Shown here in pieces: positions 51,919-62,794 of a stretch of 64,000 nt of DNA. This stretch comes from Caballeronia zhejiangensis. GTDB lineage: Bacteria > Pseudomonadota > Gammaproteobacteria > Burkholderiales > Burkholderiaceae. Made by a program: the position numbers and the translations under genes. The notes beneath the pieces were generated by a model that ran no database searches, was not told where the DNA came from, and was given only the letters and a program-made list of their open reading frames with translations. Position 1 is the first letter of the stretch, and every line of letters starts with the position of its first letter. The DNA lies in assembly GCF_000698575.1 (NCBI RefSeq), contig NZ_JFHD01000006.1, positions 1 to 64,000 on the forward strand. The letters run 5' to 3'.

Positions 51919-52257
51919 ATGCGAAATTTCTTCTTTCTGATCGTCCTCTTTTTTCTGTGCCAGTGGCTTCTGAAGAAGCTGCGCCGCGCGAACGAGCGCG
52001 CGCAGCAGGGCGACGCGCCAGCCGGCGGCGCGACCGCGGGCGGAGCGCATGACGCACGCCGCGCCCGCAGCGGCAACGGTCATGGCAACGGCGCGGCCGC
52101 GAGCGCGCCGCAACTCGCCGATCCGCTCATCCGTTGCGCGCAGTGTGGCGTGCACACGCCGCGCAGCGAATCGATCATCGTCGCGGGCGAGCGCTTCTGC
52201 TGCAGCGATCACGCGCGCCATTACGCGGCCCGTCCGACCGGACGCGACGCACGATGA
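51919..52257 (+). CDS. PP0621 family protein
   Basis: A 112-residue protein: an N-terminal membrane helix (about 3-17), a linker rich in Gly, Ala and Arg (about 25-65), and a C-terminal cysteine region, CAQCGVHTPRSESIIVAGERFCCSDHARHY, that looks like a small zinc ribbon (CAQC and FCC). This layout is the PP0621 family found beside ampD. Function unknown. The stop overlaps the ampD start by ATGA. Confidence 0.8.
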   Translation: MRNFFFLIVLFFLCQWLLKKLRRANERAQQGDAPAGGATAGGAHDARRARSGNGHGNGAAASAPQLADPLIRCAQCGVHTPRSESIIVAGERFCCSDHARHYAARPTGRDAR

Positions 52258-52856
52258 ACACCAACGTCGTCAGACAGCGCGATCCGCATATCGACGCGCA
52301 AGGCTGGTTCACGCACGCGACGCGCCTGCCGTCGCCGAACTTCGAGGCGCGTCCGGGCGACGCGGTGCCGACGCTCATCGTCGTGCACAACATCAGCCTG
52401 CCGCCCGACGATTTCACGACGAACGCCATCGCCGATTTCTTCCTCAACAAGCTCGATCACGACGCGCATCCGTACTTCGATCATCTGCGCGGCATGCGCG
52501 TGTCGGCGCACTTCGTGATCCGTCGCGGCGGCGCGATCGAGCAGTTCGTCTCCTGCGACGAACGCGCGTGGCACGCGGGCGTCTCGTCGTTCTGCGGGCG
52601 CGAGCGCTGTAACGACTTTTCGATCGGCATTGAGCTCGAAGGCAGCGATCGCGTGCCCTTCGAAGACGCGCAGTACGACGCGCTCGCCGCGCTCGTGCGA
52701 GTCGTGGTGAAGCGCTATCCGATCGATGCAGTCGCGGGTCACTCGGACATCGCGCCCGGCCGCAAGACCGATCCGGGCCCGCATTTCGAGTGGTCGCGTC
52801 TGCGTCACGGCAGCGCGCTGCCGCCGTCGTTCTTTCCGTTTCAATCCAACATCTGA
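52254..52856 (+). CDS. ampD: 1,6-anhydro-N-acetylmuramyl-L-alanine amidase
   Basis: A 200-residue zinc amidase that recycles muropeptides in the cytosol and thereby lowers AmpR-type inducers of beta-lactamase. Zinc ligands are His45 (VVHNIS), His162 (GHSDIAPGRK) and Asp172, and Lys170 is the catalytic lysine. Residues DGA... of the substrate pocket follow the SAHFVIRRGGAIEQFV block. The ATG overlaps the PP0621 stop, so the two are co-translated. Confidence 0.94.
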   Translation: MNTNVVRQRDPHIDAQGWFTHATRLPSPNFEARPGDAVPTLIVVHNISLPPDDFTTNAIADFFLNKLDHDAHPYFDHLRGMRVSAHFVIRRGGAIEQFVSCDERAWHAGVSSFCGRERCNDFSIGIELEGSDRVPFEDAQYDALAALVRVVVKRYPIDAVAGHSDIAPGRKTDPGPHFEWSRLRHGSALPPSFFPFQSNI

Positions 52857-52972
52857 GCGCTGCGTAAGGTCTTTCTCGTTGCGGCGCAGCAGCGTCGCGC
52901 GCGAGGCCTTGTCGCGCTTTGCGATAGCAAAAGTCAACCCCGCTGCCGCAGACTCAGGGCAAATAAAACTTT

Positions 52973-53000
52973 TTGAGACTGCAATGTTGTCCACTATACT
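52973..53000 (+). promoter_or_regulatory. Probable nrdA promoter
   Basis: TTGAGA (52973-52978) and TATACT (52995-53000) are separated by 16 bp. The -10 lies inside the first NrdR box. Confidence 0.7.
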
Positions 53001-53037
53001 TGGTGCCGACAGACGTACTTTGCACTAGATCTTGTGT
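52991..53037 (+). promoter_or_regulatory. Two NrdR boxes 31 bp apart
   Basis: CCACTATACTTGGTGC (52991-53006) and GCACTAGATCTTGTGT (53022-53037) both match the ACAC-TATAT-TTGTGT type consensus of NrdR, the ATP/dATP-sensing repressor of ribonucleotide reductase genes. Their start-to-start distance of 31 bp (three helical turns) is the arrangement known from other bacteria. nrdR itself is not in the window. Confidence 0.82.
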
Positions 53038-53430
53038 TGTTGACGCGGCGCCCGCTCCAGTGAGCCGGCGCCGTCGGCTTTCCGGCGTAGAAGAAGTTTG
53101 GCTGGCCCGGGGCGATGCGCGAGACGGTTTCTCTTTGCGAGGAGAGAGGCGTCGGGCGCGTCGGGCGCCAGCGAGCAGCACCGTGAAGAAGGCATGCAAG
53201 CAAGCGCGAATTGCGTCGACCGACACCGCGCGCCAACGCGGGCACCGCATGAGACGCCAATGACAATGCGGGCCGTAAGCGCCGCGATTCGTGTTTTCAG
53301 CCTGCTGCATTCACAGCCCGGCTTGACCGCCAAAACACCGCGCGACTTTCACGACGAGTTCGTGACGCGCGCGGCATAAGTGATAAATCCGCGGACCATC
53401 CGCACCAATCGAACACCAGGAGTTTTGCAC

Positions 53431-56433
<3,003 letters not shown>

Positions 56434-56459
56434 GTTTTTGAGCTGAGAGTCGGTCTCTG

Positions 56460-56515
56460 CGGACCGGTGCTGGGTGCTTCCTGCTTATGGAAGCGGTCGG
56501 TGCCGGTCCGTTTTT
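56460..56515 (+). terminator. Probable terminator of nrdA
   Basis: CGGACCGG (56460-56467) pairs with CCGGTCCG (56503-56510), with a nested GCTTCC/GGAAGC stem in the loop, followed by five T. Confidence 0.75.
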
Positions 56516-56555
56516 GCTTTTTGCTTTTTGCATTTTGCTTTGCGTTTTGGTTTCG

Positions 56556-57197
56556 GTTTCGCCGGATCCCGCTTTCGTGTCGGTCTATTAGCGTTGCCCC
56601 TGTGCGGGGCGGCACTCACTTTCTTTGCTGCTGCAAAGAAAGTAAGCAAAGAAAGCAGCTTTTCAGGCCCGCGGTCACACGCACGTTGGGTAGTACTCTC
56701 GTCCCAGGCGGCACTCGCCTAAAGAGTGCCCTCAAACACCTAATCGGGCTTGGATCGCGCACGGTCCGCCGCCCGAAGACGTTGAGGACATTGGTTCAGC
56801 ACGAGATGGCTTCGGCACAGCGCTACGCGCTGCCGCTGGGTCTGCAAGGGAAACCAACGGGCGACGATTGCAGTGAGATGGAGGCGCTAGTGGAGAAGCA
56901 CATGCATCCCCGATTGACCGTTCGGCCGCGAAGCGGGCCGGAGCTATTTGGTGCTGAACCCGTTTGGTGTGTGGTGCGATGAGACGGACCGTGCGCGAGC
57001 CAAGCCCGATGGGACCGATGAGGGCACTCTTTAGGCAGCCCACGATGGACGAGAGGACTACCCAAATTGCGTGTGACCGCGGGCGTATCAGTAGCTGCTT
57101 TCTTTGCTTACTTTCTTTGCAGCAGCAAAGAAAGTGAGTGCCGCCCCGCACAGGGGCAGTGCTAATAGACCGACACGATCACGGGATCCGGCGAAAC
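56556..57197. repeat. Large imperfect inverted-repeat element (213-nt arms, 216-nt centre)
   Basis: The sequence 56556-56768 reappears in reverse complement at 56985-57197 with scattered mismatches; both arms are 213 nt and the centre is 56769-56984. Each arm holds its own palindrome, CTTTCTTTGC-TGCT-GCAAAGAAAG (left copy 56619-56642), and a GCCCCTGTGCGGGGC stem. No open frame in it looks like a real gene (frames run across both arms and are mirror readings). No transposase or target-site duplication was identified. It lies between the nrdA terminator and an MFS gene on the other strand, and looks like a non-coding repeat that could be mobile or a member of a dispersed family. Confidence 0.8.
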
Positions 57198-57232
57198 ACC
57201 GAGCCGACACGATCACGGGATCCGGCGAAACA
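57170..57232 (+). repeat. Two 29-nt tandem direct repeats at the element's outer end
   Basis: A 29-nt unit starting CCGACACGATCACGGGATCC occurs at 57170-57198 and again, identical, at 57204-57232, with a 5-nt gap. The first copy forms the outer end of the inverted-repeat element. Confidence 0.85.
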
Positions 57233-57251
57233 AAAACGCAAAACAGCGAAC

Positions 57252-58649
57252 TCACCCCCGCGTACCGCGAGAAATCTCCGTCCCCGCATCATGCGAAAGC
57301 CGCGCCGTAATCGGCATCGAAAGAAAAGAGAACAGCCCGACGACGACAAACGCCGGCCAGAAATCCGACCATTGCACACTCGCATGACCGTTCAGATATT
57401 GCGAGAGCTCGAGCGTGATCCCCGCGATCGTCACGCCAAGCCCGAGCGAAACCTGCTGCACGAAGCTAGCAAGGCTCGTCGCGCGGCCCACATCGCGTGT
57501 TTCGATCTCAGCGTAAGCAAGCGAGTTGAGGCTCGTGAACTGCAACGCAGGGAAGAAGCCGCCGAGCAGCACGACGGCCCAGATCACCCAGGCCGGCGTG
57601 CCGGGAAAGAACGCGCCGCACGCCGCGATCGCGATACCCGACAACGCCGCGTTGTAGAACAGCGTCTGACGGAAGCCGAAGCGATGCAGCACGCGCGATG
57701 CGAACGAGCGCATGAACATGCCGCCGAAAGCCGACGCGCACGTGATCGCGCCGGACTTGAACGCGCTCATGCCGAGACCCTCCTGCAGCGCGAGCGGCAG
57801 AAGAAACGGCACGGCGCCAAGCCCGATGCGAAACATCGAACCGCCGAGCACGCTCGCCTGAAACGTCGACACGCGGAAAAAGCGCAGATCGAGCAGCGGC
57901 TTCTCCACACGTCGCGCGTGGACGCAGTACAGCACGACCATCAGCGCGCCGGCGACGCACATCGCAAAGGCGACGCGCTGCGGAATCAGTTCGCCGCCGA
58001 CGAGCGAGAGCCCGAGCAACAGCAGCACGCCCGCGCTCGCGGAGAGAAAGAAACCGAACCAGTCGAGACGGCCCGGATGTTCCTCGTGCGAGTTGGCGAT
58101 GTAGCGGTTGGTCAGCCAGATGCCCGCGATGCCGATCGGGATGTTGATGAAAAAGATCAGGCGCCAGTGCAGATACGTCGTGATGAAGCCGCCGAGCAAC
58201 GGCCCGACCGCTGGTCCGAGCATTGCGGGCACCGAGAGGTAATTCATCGCGCGTATGAACTCGGAGCGGCGCACCGAGCGAAAGATGATGATGCGGCCGA
58301 CAGGCACCATCATCGCGCCGCCGACGCCCTGGATGAAGCGCGCGACGGTGAAGGGGCCAAGCGATGTGGAAGCCGCGCACAACAGCGAGCCGACGACGAA
58401 CACGCCGATGGCCGTGCGGAACACGGCGCGTGCGCCGAAGCGGTCGGCGACCCATCCGCAGATCGGTATGAAGACGCCGAGTCCGAGCACGTAGCTCGTG
58501 ACCGCAACCTTCAGCGTCACGGGATCGCGTCCAAACGCGCGCGCCATTTCAGGAATCGCGGTAACGATGACGTTGGCGTCGACGCTTTCCATGAACATCG
58601 CGCACGCGACGATGAGAGGGGCAATGAAAGCTTTGACGGCCAGCGGCAT
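57252..58649 (-). CDS. MFS drug-type exporter, DHA2 (EmrB/QacA-like)
   Basis: A 465-residue polytopic transporter, about 12-14 hydrophobic segments. MFMESVDANVIVTAIPEMAR is the membrane-1 motif of drug:proton antiporters, VADRFGARAVFRTAIG is motif A, and RFIQGVGGAMMVPVGR and GPAVGPLLGGFITTYLHWRLIFFINIPIG (motif C) mark the DHA2 group. I chose the ATG at 58649 where the hydrophobic core begins. It is in opposite orientation to both nrdA and nrdB. Substrate unknown; no adjacent regulator or membrane-fusion gene. Confidence 0.9.
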   Translation of the reverse strand: MPLAVKAFIAPLIVACAMFMESVDANVIVTAIPEMARAFGRDPVTLKVAVTSYVLGLGVFIPICGWVADRFGARAVFRTAIGVFVVGSLLCAASTSLGPFTVARFIQGVGGAMMVPVGRIIIFRSVRRSEFIRAMNYLSVPAMLGPAVGPLLGGFITTYLHWRLIFFINIPIGIAGIWLTNRYIANSHEEHPGRLDWFGFFLSASAGVLLLLGLSLVGGELIPQRVAFAMCVAGALMVVLYCVHARRVEKPLLDLRFFRVSTFQASVLGGSMFRIGLGAVPFLLPLALQEGLGMSAFKSGAITCASAFGGMFMRSFASRVLHRFGFRQTLFYNAALSGIAIAACGAFFPGTPAWVIWAVVLLGGFFPALQFTSLNSLAYAEIETRDVGRATSLASFVQQVSLGLGVTIAGITLELSQYLNGHASVQWSDFWPAFVVVGLFSFLSMPITARLSHDAGTEISRGTRG

Positions 58650-58771
58650 GTTGATTCGCGATCGACTCTCGGCGGCAAGAGCGGCGATTATGGCACCGAT
58701 ATGCAGCAATCGCTGAAGGATCGAAGCGCGCTGCGTGGTGCGATGAACATTGAACGAGGAGTGAAGAAGCG

Positions 58772-58984
58772 ATGGACCCGCAAGACCTGCAGCGTCTCGT
58801 CACGCAGACGATGCCCTATGGCAAATACAAGGACAGGCTCATCGCCGATCTGCCCGGTCACTATCTCGCGTGGTTCGCGCGTGAGGGTTTTCCACAAGGC
58901 AAACTCGGCAGCCTGCTCGCGTTGATGCAGGAGATCGATCACAACAATCTGCGCTCGCTGCTCGATCCGTTGCGCGGCCGATGA
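58772..58984 (+). CDS. DUF3820 family small protein
   Basis: A 70-residue protein with the DUF3820 core TMPYGKYKDRLIADLPGHYLAWFAREGFPQGKLG. The family has been described as a putative quorum-sensing-regulated virulence factor family, but no biochemical function is known. GAGGAG lies upstream (about 13 nt). It lies between the MFS gene (divergent) and the nrdB leader. Confidence 0.85.
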   Translation: MDPQDLQRLVTQTMPYGKYKDRLIADLPGHYLAWFAREGFPQGKLGSLLALMQEIDHNNLRSLLDPLRGR

Positions 58985-59677
58985 GCCTTGCGCAGCGCGG
59001 TTTCGGGTGAGACGGATCGTCGCGTAAACACGCTATAGATTGTGTTGGCGAGATTTGCAAGCACAAGATATTGTGGAAATACGAGACGTCAAATGCTAAA
59101 CTTCGGCAACGAATTCGACGCGCGCAGCAGGCATCGACGCTCCATCCAAGTGCTTGCGTCAGCGTGTATCGAGCGATGCGAAGTGCGTGCGGTCACACAC
59201 ATCGAAGCTCATCGAAGAGGAGCGCATGAAGGTCGCGCGTTCATCGATTCGCGACGCATGTTTTGCATCGCATCGCGGGTCGACGAGAGACTTCGATCGA
59301 TGATCGCAACGCGTCACGCTTCGATGCGTTCGCGCTTGGCAACACAGCATCGAGCGGATCTTCGCAATGAAGCGCGCGTGCTTCGCATTGCACAAGCCGC
59401 GTCGTCCGCAGAGCCTTGCGCGACAAGGCTTGCAGAGCAGCGATGAAGTCACGCGAAAGCACGCTGCGATGTCACGGAAGTCACTCGATCAGGACCGCTT
59501 CACACTCGATTCAAGAGATGTCGCATCGAGCTTCACACACACGGCTTCGAGCCAAGTGTTGTATGCAGGTAGCAACGTCGAATCTAAATCGCATGAAAAC
59601 GAGAATTTTCATGAGCAAACTCTTTTATCGCTCATGAAAAGATGGTACAAACCGATCTAAATTGATGGTGAGAATTT
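58985..59677 (+). other. Motif-dense non-coding region upstream of nrdB
   Basis: 693 bp without a credible gene. The stretch 59110-59540 is crowded with short degenerate motifs built on ATCGA/TCGAT/GCATCG, at least 12 occurrences in about 430 nt. A perfect 11-bp inverted repeat, TTTTCATGAGC to GCTCATGAAAA (59606-59640), ends 37 nt before the nrdB ATG. Open frames here are arginine/serine-rich and resemble no family I know. Confidence 0.6.
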
Positions 59678-60919
59678 ATGCTCAACTGGGATGACGAGAC
59701 CACTGCCGTAGCTCCCTCGAGCGCTCCGCAACCGAACCCGTTGCGTAACGCTCAAGGCACGACTTTCGGTACGCAGGCAGCGCAAGCTGCAACTCATCAA
59801 GCTGCCCATCAGATTGCTCAGGCGAACAACATCTTTTCCGATGGCTTCGTTCCGCCCGCAGCCGCAACGCCTTCCGCCAGCGCGATCGCCGCGCAAAGCG
59901 AAGCGCGCGTCAATGTCGCCGACAAGCGCATCATCAACGGCAAGACCGACGTCAATCAGCTCGTCCCGTTCAAGTACAAGTGGGCGTGGGAGAAGTACCT
60001 CGCCGGTTGCGCAAACCACTGGATGCCGCAGGAAGTGAACATGTCGCGCGACATCGCCCTGTGGAAAGACCCGAACGGTCTCTCGGATGACGAGCGCCGC
60101 ATCGTCAAGCGCAACCTCGGCTTCTTCGTCACGGCGGACTCGCTCGCCGCGAACAACATCGTGCTCGGCACGTACCGTCACATCACCGCTCCGGAGTGCC
60201 GCCAGTTCCTGCTGCGCCAGGCGTTCGAAGAGGCGATCCACACGCACGCGTACCAGTACATCGTCGAATCGCTGGGTCTCGATGAAAGCGAGATCTTCAA
60301 CGCGTATCACGAGGTCAAGTCGATCCGTGACAAGGACGAGTTTCTGATTCCGTTCATCAACACGCTGACCGACCCGGCCTTCACGACCGGCACGCTCGAA
60401 GCGGACCAGAAATTGCTGAAGTCGTTGATCGTGTTCGCCTGCATCATGGAAGGCCTGTTCTTCTATGTCGGCTTCACGCAGATTCTGGCGCTGGGTCGCC
60501 AGAACAAGATGACGGGCGCGGCGGAACAGTATCAATACATCCTCCGCGATGAATCGATGCACTGCAATTTCGGCATCGACCTCATCAACCAGATCAAGCT
60601 GGAAGAGCCGCAACTGTGGACCGCCGACTTCAAGGCAGAGATCCGCGAGCTTTTCAAGCAGGCTGTCGATCTTGAATATCGCTACGCTGAAGACACCATG
60701 CCGCGCGGGGTTCTCGGCCTGAACGCGTCGATGTTCAAGAGCTACTTGCGGTTCATCTGCAACCGGCGTTGCCAGCAGATCGGACTGGACCCGCTCTTCC
60801 CGAACGAGGAAAACCCGTTCCCGTGGATGAGCGAAATGATCGACTTGAAGAAGGAACGCAACTTCTTCGAGACACGCGTGATTGAGTATCAAACCGGCGG
60901 CGCGCTCACCTGGGAATAA
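59678..60919 (+). CDS. nrdB: Class Ia ribonucleoside-diphosphate reductase beta subunit
   Basis: A 413-residue di-iron protein that makes the tyrosyl radical for NrdA. Metal ligands are Asp154 ([11 protein letters not shown]) and Glu185 and His188 in EEAIHTHAY, and the radical tyrosine is Tyr192, matching E. coli Tyr122. A 75-residue N-terminal tail rich in Ala, Gln and Thr (about 10-75) precedes the conserved [20 protein letters not shown]. coli NrdB (376) lacks such a tail. GGTGAG lies 6 nt before the ATG. The C-terminal ALTWE end is short and probably docks on NrdA. Confidence 0.96.
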   Translation: MLNWDDETTAVAPSSAPQPNPLRNAQGTTFGTQAAQAATHQAAHQIAQANNIFSDGFVPPAAATPSASAIAAQSEARVNVADKRIINGKTDVNQLVPFKYKWAWEKYLAGCANHWMPQEVNMSRDIALWKDPNGLSDDERRIVKRNLGFFVTADSLAANNIVLGTYRHITAPECRQFLLRQAFEEAIHTHAYQYIVESLGLDESEIFNAYHEVKSIRDKDEFLIPFINTLTDPAFTTGTLEADQKLLKSLIVFACIMEGLFFYVGFTQILALGRQNKMTGAAEQYQYILRDESMHCNFGIDLINQIKLEEPQLWTADFKAEIRELFKQAVDLEYRYAEDTMPRGVLGLNASMFKSYLRFICNRRCQQIGLDPLFPNEENPFPWMSEMIDLKKERNFFETRVIEYQTGGALTWE

Positions 60920-61382
60920 TAAAAATCAGGACGTGTTGCAGACGAAATCGATGGGACGGACGGGCAGCAGCGTGTCGCTCACGCGCGCCCGGCCGACAAG
61001 GTTTAGGAGAACGGTCGCCTGATGCAAAGTGCGCCTACTGACTTGGCGGGCCGTGTGGCCCGAATAGAAGACAGGCGTTTTGCGCTCCCTGAAAAGGGAT
61101 GGGCAAACTTCCCCCCGGAAAATGCCAGCGGCATGCTCGCTGGCTCGATCAAGCGATGGCCGGCGCCGCGAAGAAGCGGTGCTGACTCAATTTGGCGCGC
61201 GGTGCCTCGGGGCACGGCGCGCCTTGCCGTATTCATTAGCGTAAGCAGGTGGCATCAGCGTACGCCGATGAATAATCCGCTTCGTAGCGTGCGTTATAGA
61301 GAAGGCGACACGTGGGAAGCGGGTTTTGACGAAGGGTGTTGTTTGAACTGACTCTCATCTGAAAACCTGAAGGAGAAAAACC
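60920..61382 (+). other. Intergenic region between nrdB and the histone-like gene
   Basis: 463 bp. A hairpin GGCGCGC-G-GTGCC with GGCAC-G-GCGCGCC (61194-61222, one G/G mismatch) is the only strong structure. Open frames on both strands lack ribosome sites and family similarity. AAGGAG 7 nt before 61383 is the ribosome site for the next gene. Confidence 0.5.
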
Positions 61383-62072
61383 ATGGCAGTTGCCAAGAAA
61401 AAACCCGCCGCAAAGAAGGCTGCAGCGAAGAAAGTCACCGCCAAGAAGGCCGCTCCGGCGAAGAAGGTTGCGGCCAAGAAGGTCGCTGTGAAGAAGGTTG
61501 CAGCGAAGAAAGTAGCGGCGAAGAAGGTCGCAGCGAAGAAGGTCGCGGCGAAGAAGGCACCCGCGAAGAAAGCCGCAGCGAAGAAAGTCGCGACCAAGAA
61601 AGTAGCGGCGAAGAAGGTTGCTGCAAAGAAGGTCGCGGCGAAGAAGGCTCCCGCGAAGAAGGCCGCAGCGAAGAAAGTCGCGACCAAGAAAGTAGCGACG
61701 AAGAAGGCCGCAGCCAAGAAGGCGCCTGCGAAGAAGGCCGCGGCGAAGAAGACCGCGGCGAAGAAGGCGCCGGCGAAGAAGGCCGCAGCGAAGAAGGCCG
61801 CTGCGAAAAAGGCTCCCGCGAAAAAGGCTGCTGCGAAGACCGCAGCCGCTGCGCCTGCGCCTGCTGCTGCGCCCGCACCCGCTGCGAAGAAGGCCCCCGC
61901 GAAAAAGGCTCCGGCCAAGAAGGCCGCTGCTGCGAAGAAGACTACGGCTGCCGCTCCTGCCACGACGGCAACGACCGTCTCGGCGCCTGCTCCGGCCGCT
62001 CCGGCTGCTGCGGTCAAGACGGCGTTGAACCCGGCAGCGGCATGGCCGTTCCCGACGGGCAGCCGTCCGTAA
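61383..62072 (+). CDS. Histone-H1-like, Lys/Ala-rich DNA-binding protein
   Basis: A 229-residue nucleoid protein dominated by Ala and Lys in AAKKVAAKK-type repeats, with almost no hydrophobic core, like eukaryotic H1 tails and the histone-like proteins of Burkholderiales. A 90-bp (30-residue) period is visible: GACCAAGAAAGTAGCG recurs at 61592 and 61682. The C-terminal third switches to Ala/Pro/Thr and ends [12 protein letters not shown] good AGGAG ribosome site is present. DNA binding is inferred from charge and family. Length probably varies between strains because of the repeats. Confidence 0.9.
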   Translation: MAVAKKKPAAKKAAAKKVTAKKAAPAKKVAAKKVAVKKVAAKKVAAKKVAAKKVAAKKAPAKKAAAKKVATKKVAAKKVAAKKVAAKKAPAKKAAAKKVATKKVATKKAAAKKAPAKKAAAKKTAAKKAPAKKAAAKKAAAKKAPAKKAAAKTAAAAPAPAAAPAPAAKKAPAKKAPAKKAAAAKKTTAAAPATTATTVSAPAPAAPAAAVKTALNPAAAWPFPTGSRP

Positions 62073-62141
62073 GCTCTCGCAGTACGCAGCACCCAGGCAC
62101 AGTGCGCTGTGCCCTTAGTCCGGGTATGCCTACCCGGCCTG

Positions 62142-62176
62142 AACCCGTCGTCGGGGAGACCTGGCGGCGGGTTTTT
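62142..62176 (+). terminator. Probable terminator of the histone-like gene
   Basis: AACCCGTCG pairs with CGGCGGGTT (one T-G pair) and is followed by T residues, 70 nt past the stop. Confidence 0.7.
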
Positions 62177-62220
62177 CGCTTCGGCCAACGAATTTCATCG
62201 CTTGCTCGGGGCGCCGAAAA

Positions 62221-62253
62221 AGAAAAAGCGCATGCGTCTTTCGATACATGCGC
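62221..62253 (-). terminator. Probable terminator of the glycine-zipper gene
   Basis: GCGCATG and CATGCGC form a stem with a 12-nt loop; the minus strand continues TTTTTC. Confidence 0.65.
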
Positions 62254-62297
62254 ATTCTTAGGATGACGCGGCGCTATTCGTCCGCTGAATGCCCTCG

Positions 62298-62777
62298 TCA
62301 GTGAGTGACGCGCGTAACGCCGCCGCTCGACAACAGACGCACCCGCTCGCCCGCCTGGAAGACTTCGCCGTTCGCGGTCTGCGTGATCGCGCGCAGGTCG
62401 CCGTTATCGAGGCGCACGGTGATCTCGAGACCGTTCTTCATCGCGACGTTATTCTCGACCGCGTTGCCCGCGACGGCGCCAGCCAGCCCGCCGATGATGC
62501 CCGCGATGATCGAACCGTTGCCGCCGCCGATCGCACTCGCCGCCGCGACGCCGCCGAGCGCGCCGCCGCCGATCGTGCCGAGGCCCGTAGGCTGGCCGTT
62601 GTTCGAGCTGATCTTCACGCCGCGCACGCTTTCGACGGTCGCCATGCGCACCGTTTCCTCACGCTGCGCCTGCGACGCCGTGTAGACGTCCGACGAACTG
62701 CTGTTGTAGGCGCAGCCCGTCAGCGCCACCGAGCCGACGAGCGCCATGGCCAGCGCGATACGACTTACCGTTTTCAT
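62298..62777 (-). CDS. Glycine-zipper lipoprotein (SlyB/Pcp-like)
   Basis: A 159-residue outer-membrane-type lipoprotein. Signal peptide MKTVSRIALAMALVGSVALTGC ends in the lipobox LTGC (Cys22). A glycine-zipper helix hairpin (GGGALGGVAAASAIGGGNG and IIAGIIGGLAGAVAGNAVE, about 78-115) matches the 2TM glycine-zipper domain. A C-terminal beta region (ITVRLDNGDLRAITQTANGEVFQAGERVRLL) follows. GGAGTGAAGGA precedes the ATG. Likely outer-membrane associated; function unknown beyond the family. Confidence 0.9.
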   Translation of the reverse strand: MKTVSRIALAMALVGSVALTGCAYNSSSSDVYTASQAQREETVRMATVESVRGVKISSNNGQPTGLGTIGGGALGGVAAASAIGGGNGSIIAGIIGGLAGAVAGNAVENNVAMKNGLEITVRLDNGDLRAITQTANGEVFQAGERVRLLSSGGVTRVTH

Positions 62778-62794
62778 TCCTTCACTCCAATCAT

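Larger units (their letters stand above)
52857..53430 (+). other. nrdA control region and long 5' leader
   Basis: 574 bp without a credible gene. A promoter at 52973-53000 and two NrdR-like boxes at 52991-53037 imply a leader of roughly 420 nt before nrdA. The leader can form GC-rich hairpins (for example the GCCGGCGCC/GGCTTTCCGGC area at 53060-53090). Open frames inside it have no ribosome site or family resemblance. Confidence 0.65.

Noticed and set aside
56467-57151. Open frames of 80-170 codons inside the inverted-repeat element
   Set aside because: They read across palindromes and both arms, mirror each other on the two strands, and have no ribosome site or family resemblance.
57138-58925. 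A 595-codon plus-strand frame
   Set aside because: It is the antisense shadow of the MFS transporter, highly charged and without any domain.
59042-59446. A 134-codon plus-strand frame upstream of nrdB
   Set aside because: Arg/Ser-rich composition typical of chance frames in GC-rich DNA, no ribosome site, no recognised family.
61003-61351. Small frames on both strands between nrdB and the histone-like gene
   Set aside because: They overlap each other through the hairpin at 61194-61222 and have no start signals.
61501-61700. Repeats in the 61.5 kb region considered as a CRISPR array
   Set aside because: The repeats are in-frame Lys/Ala codons of the histone-like gene, with no distinct spacers.
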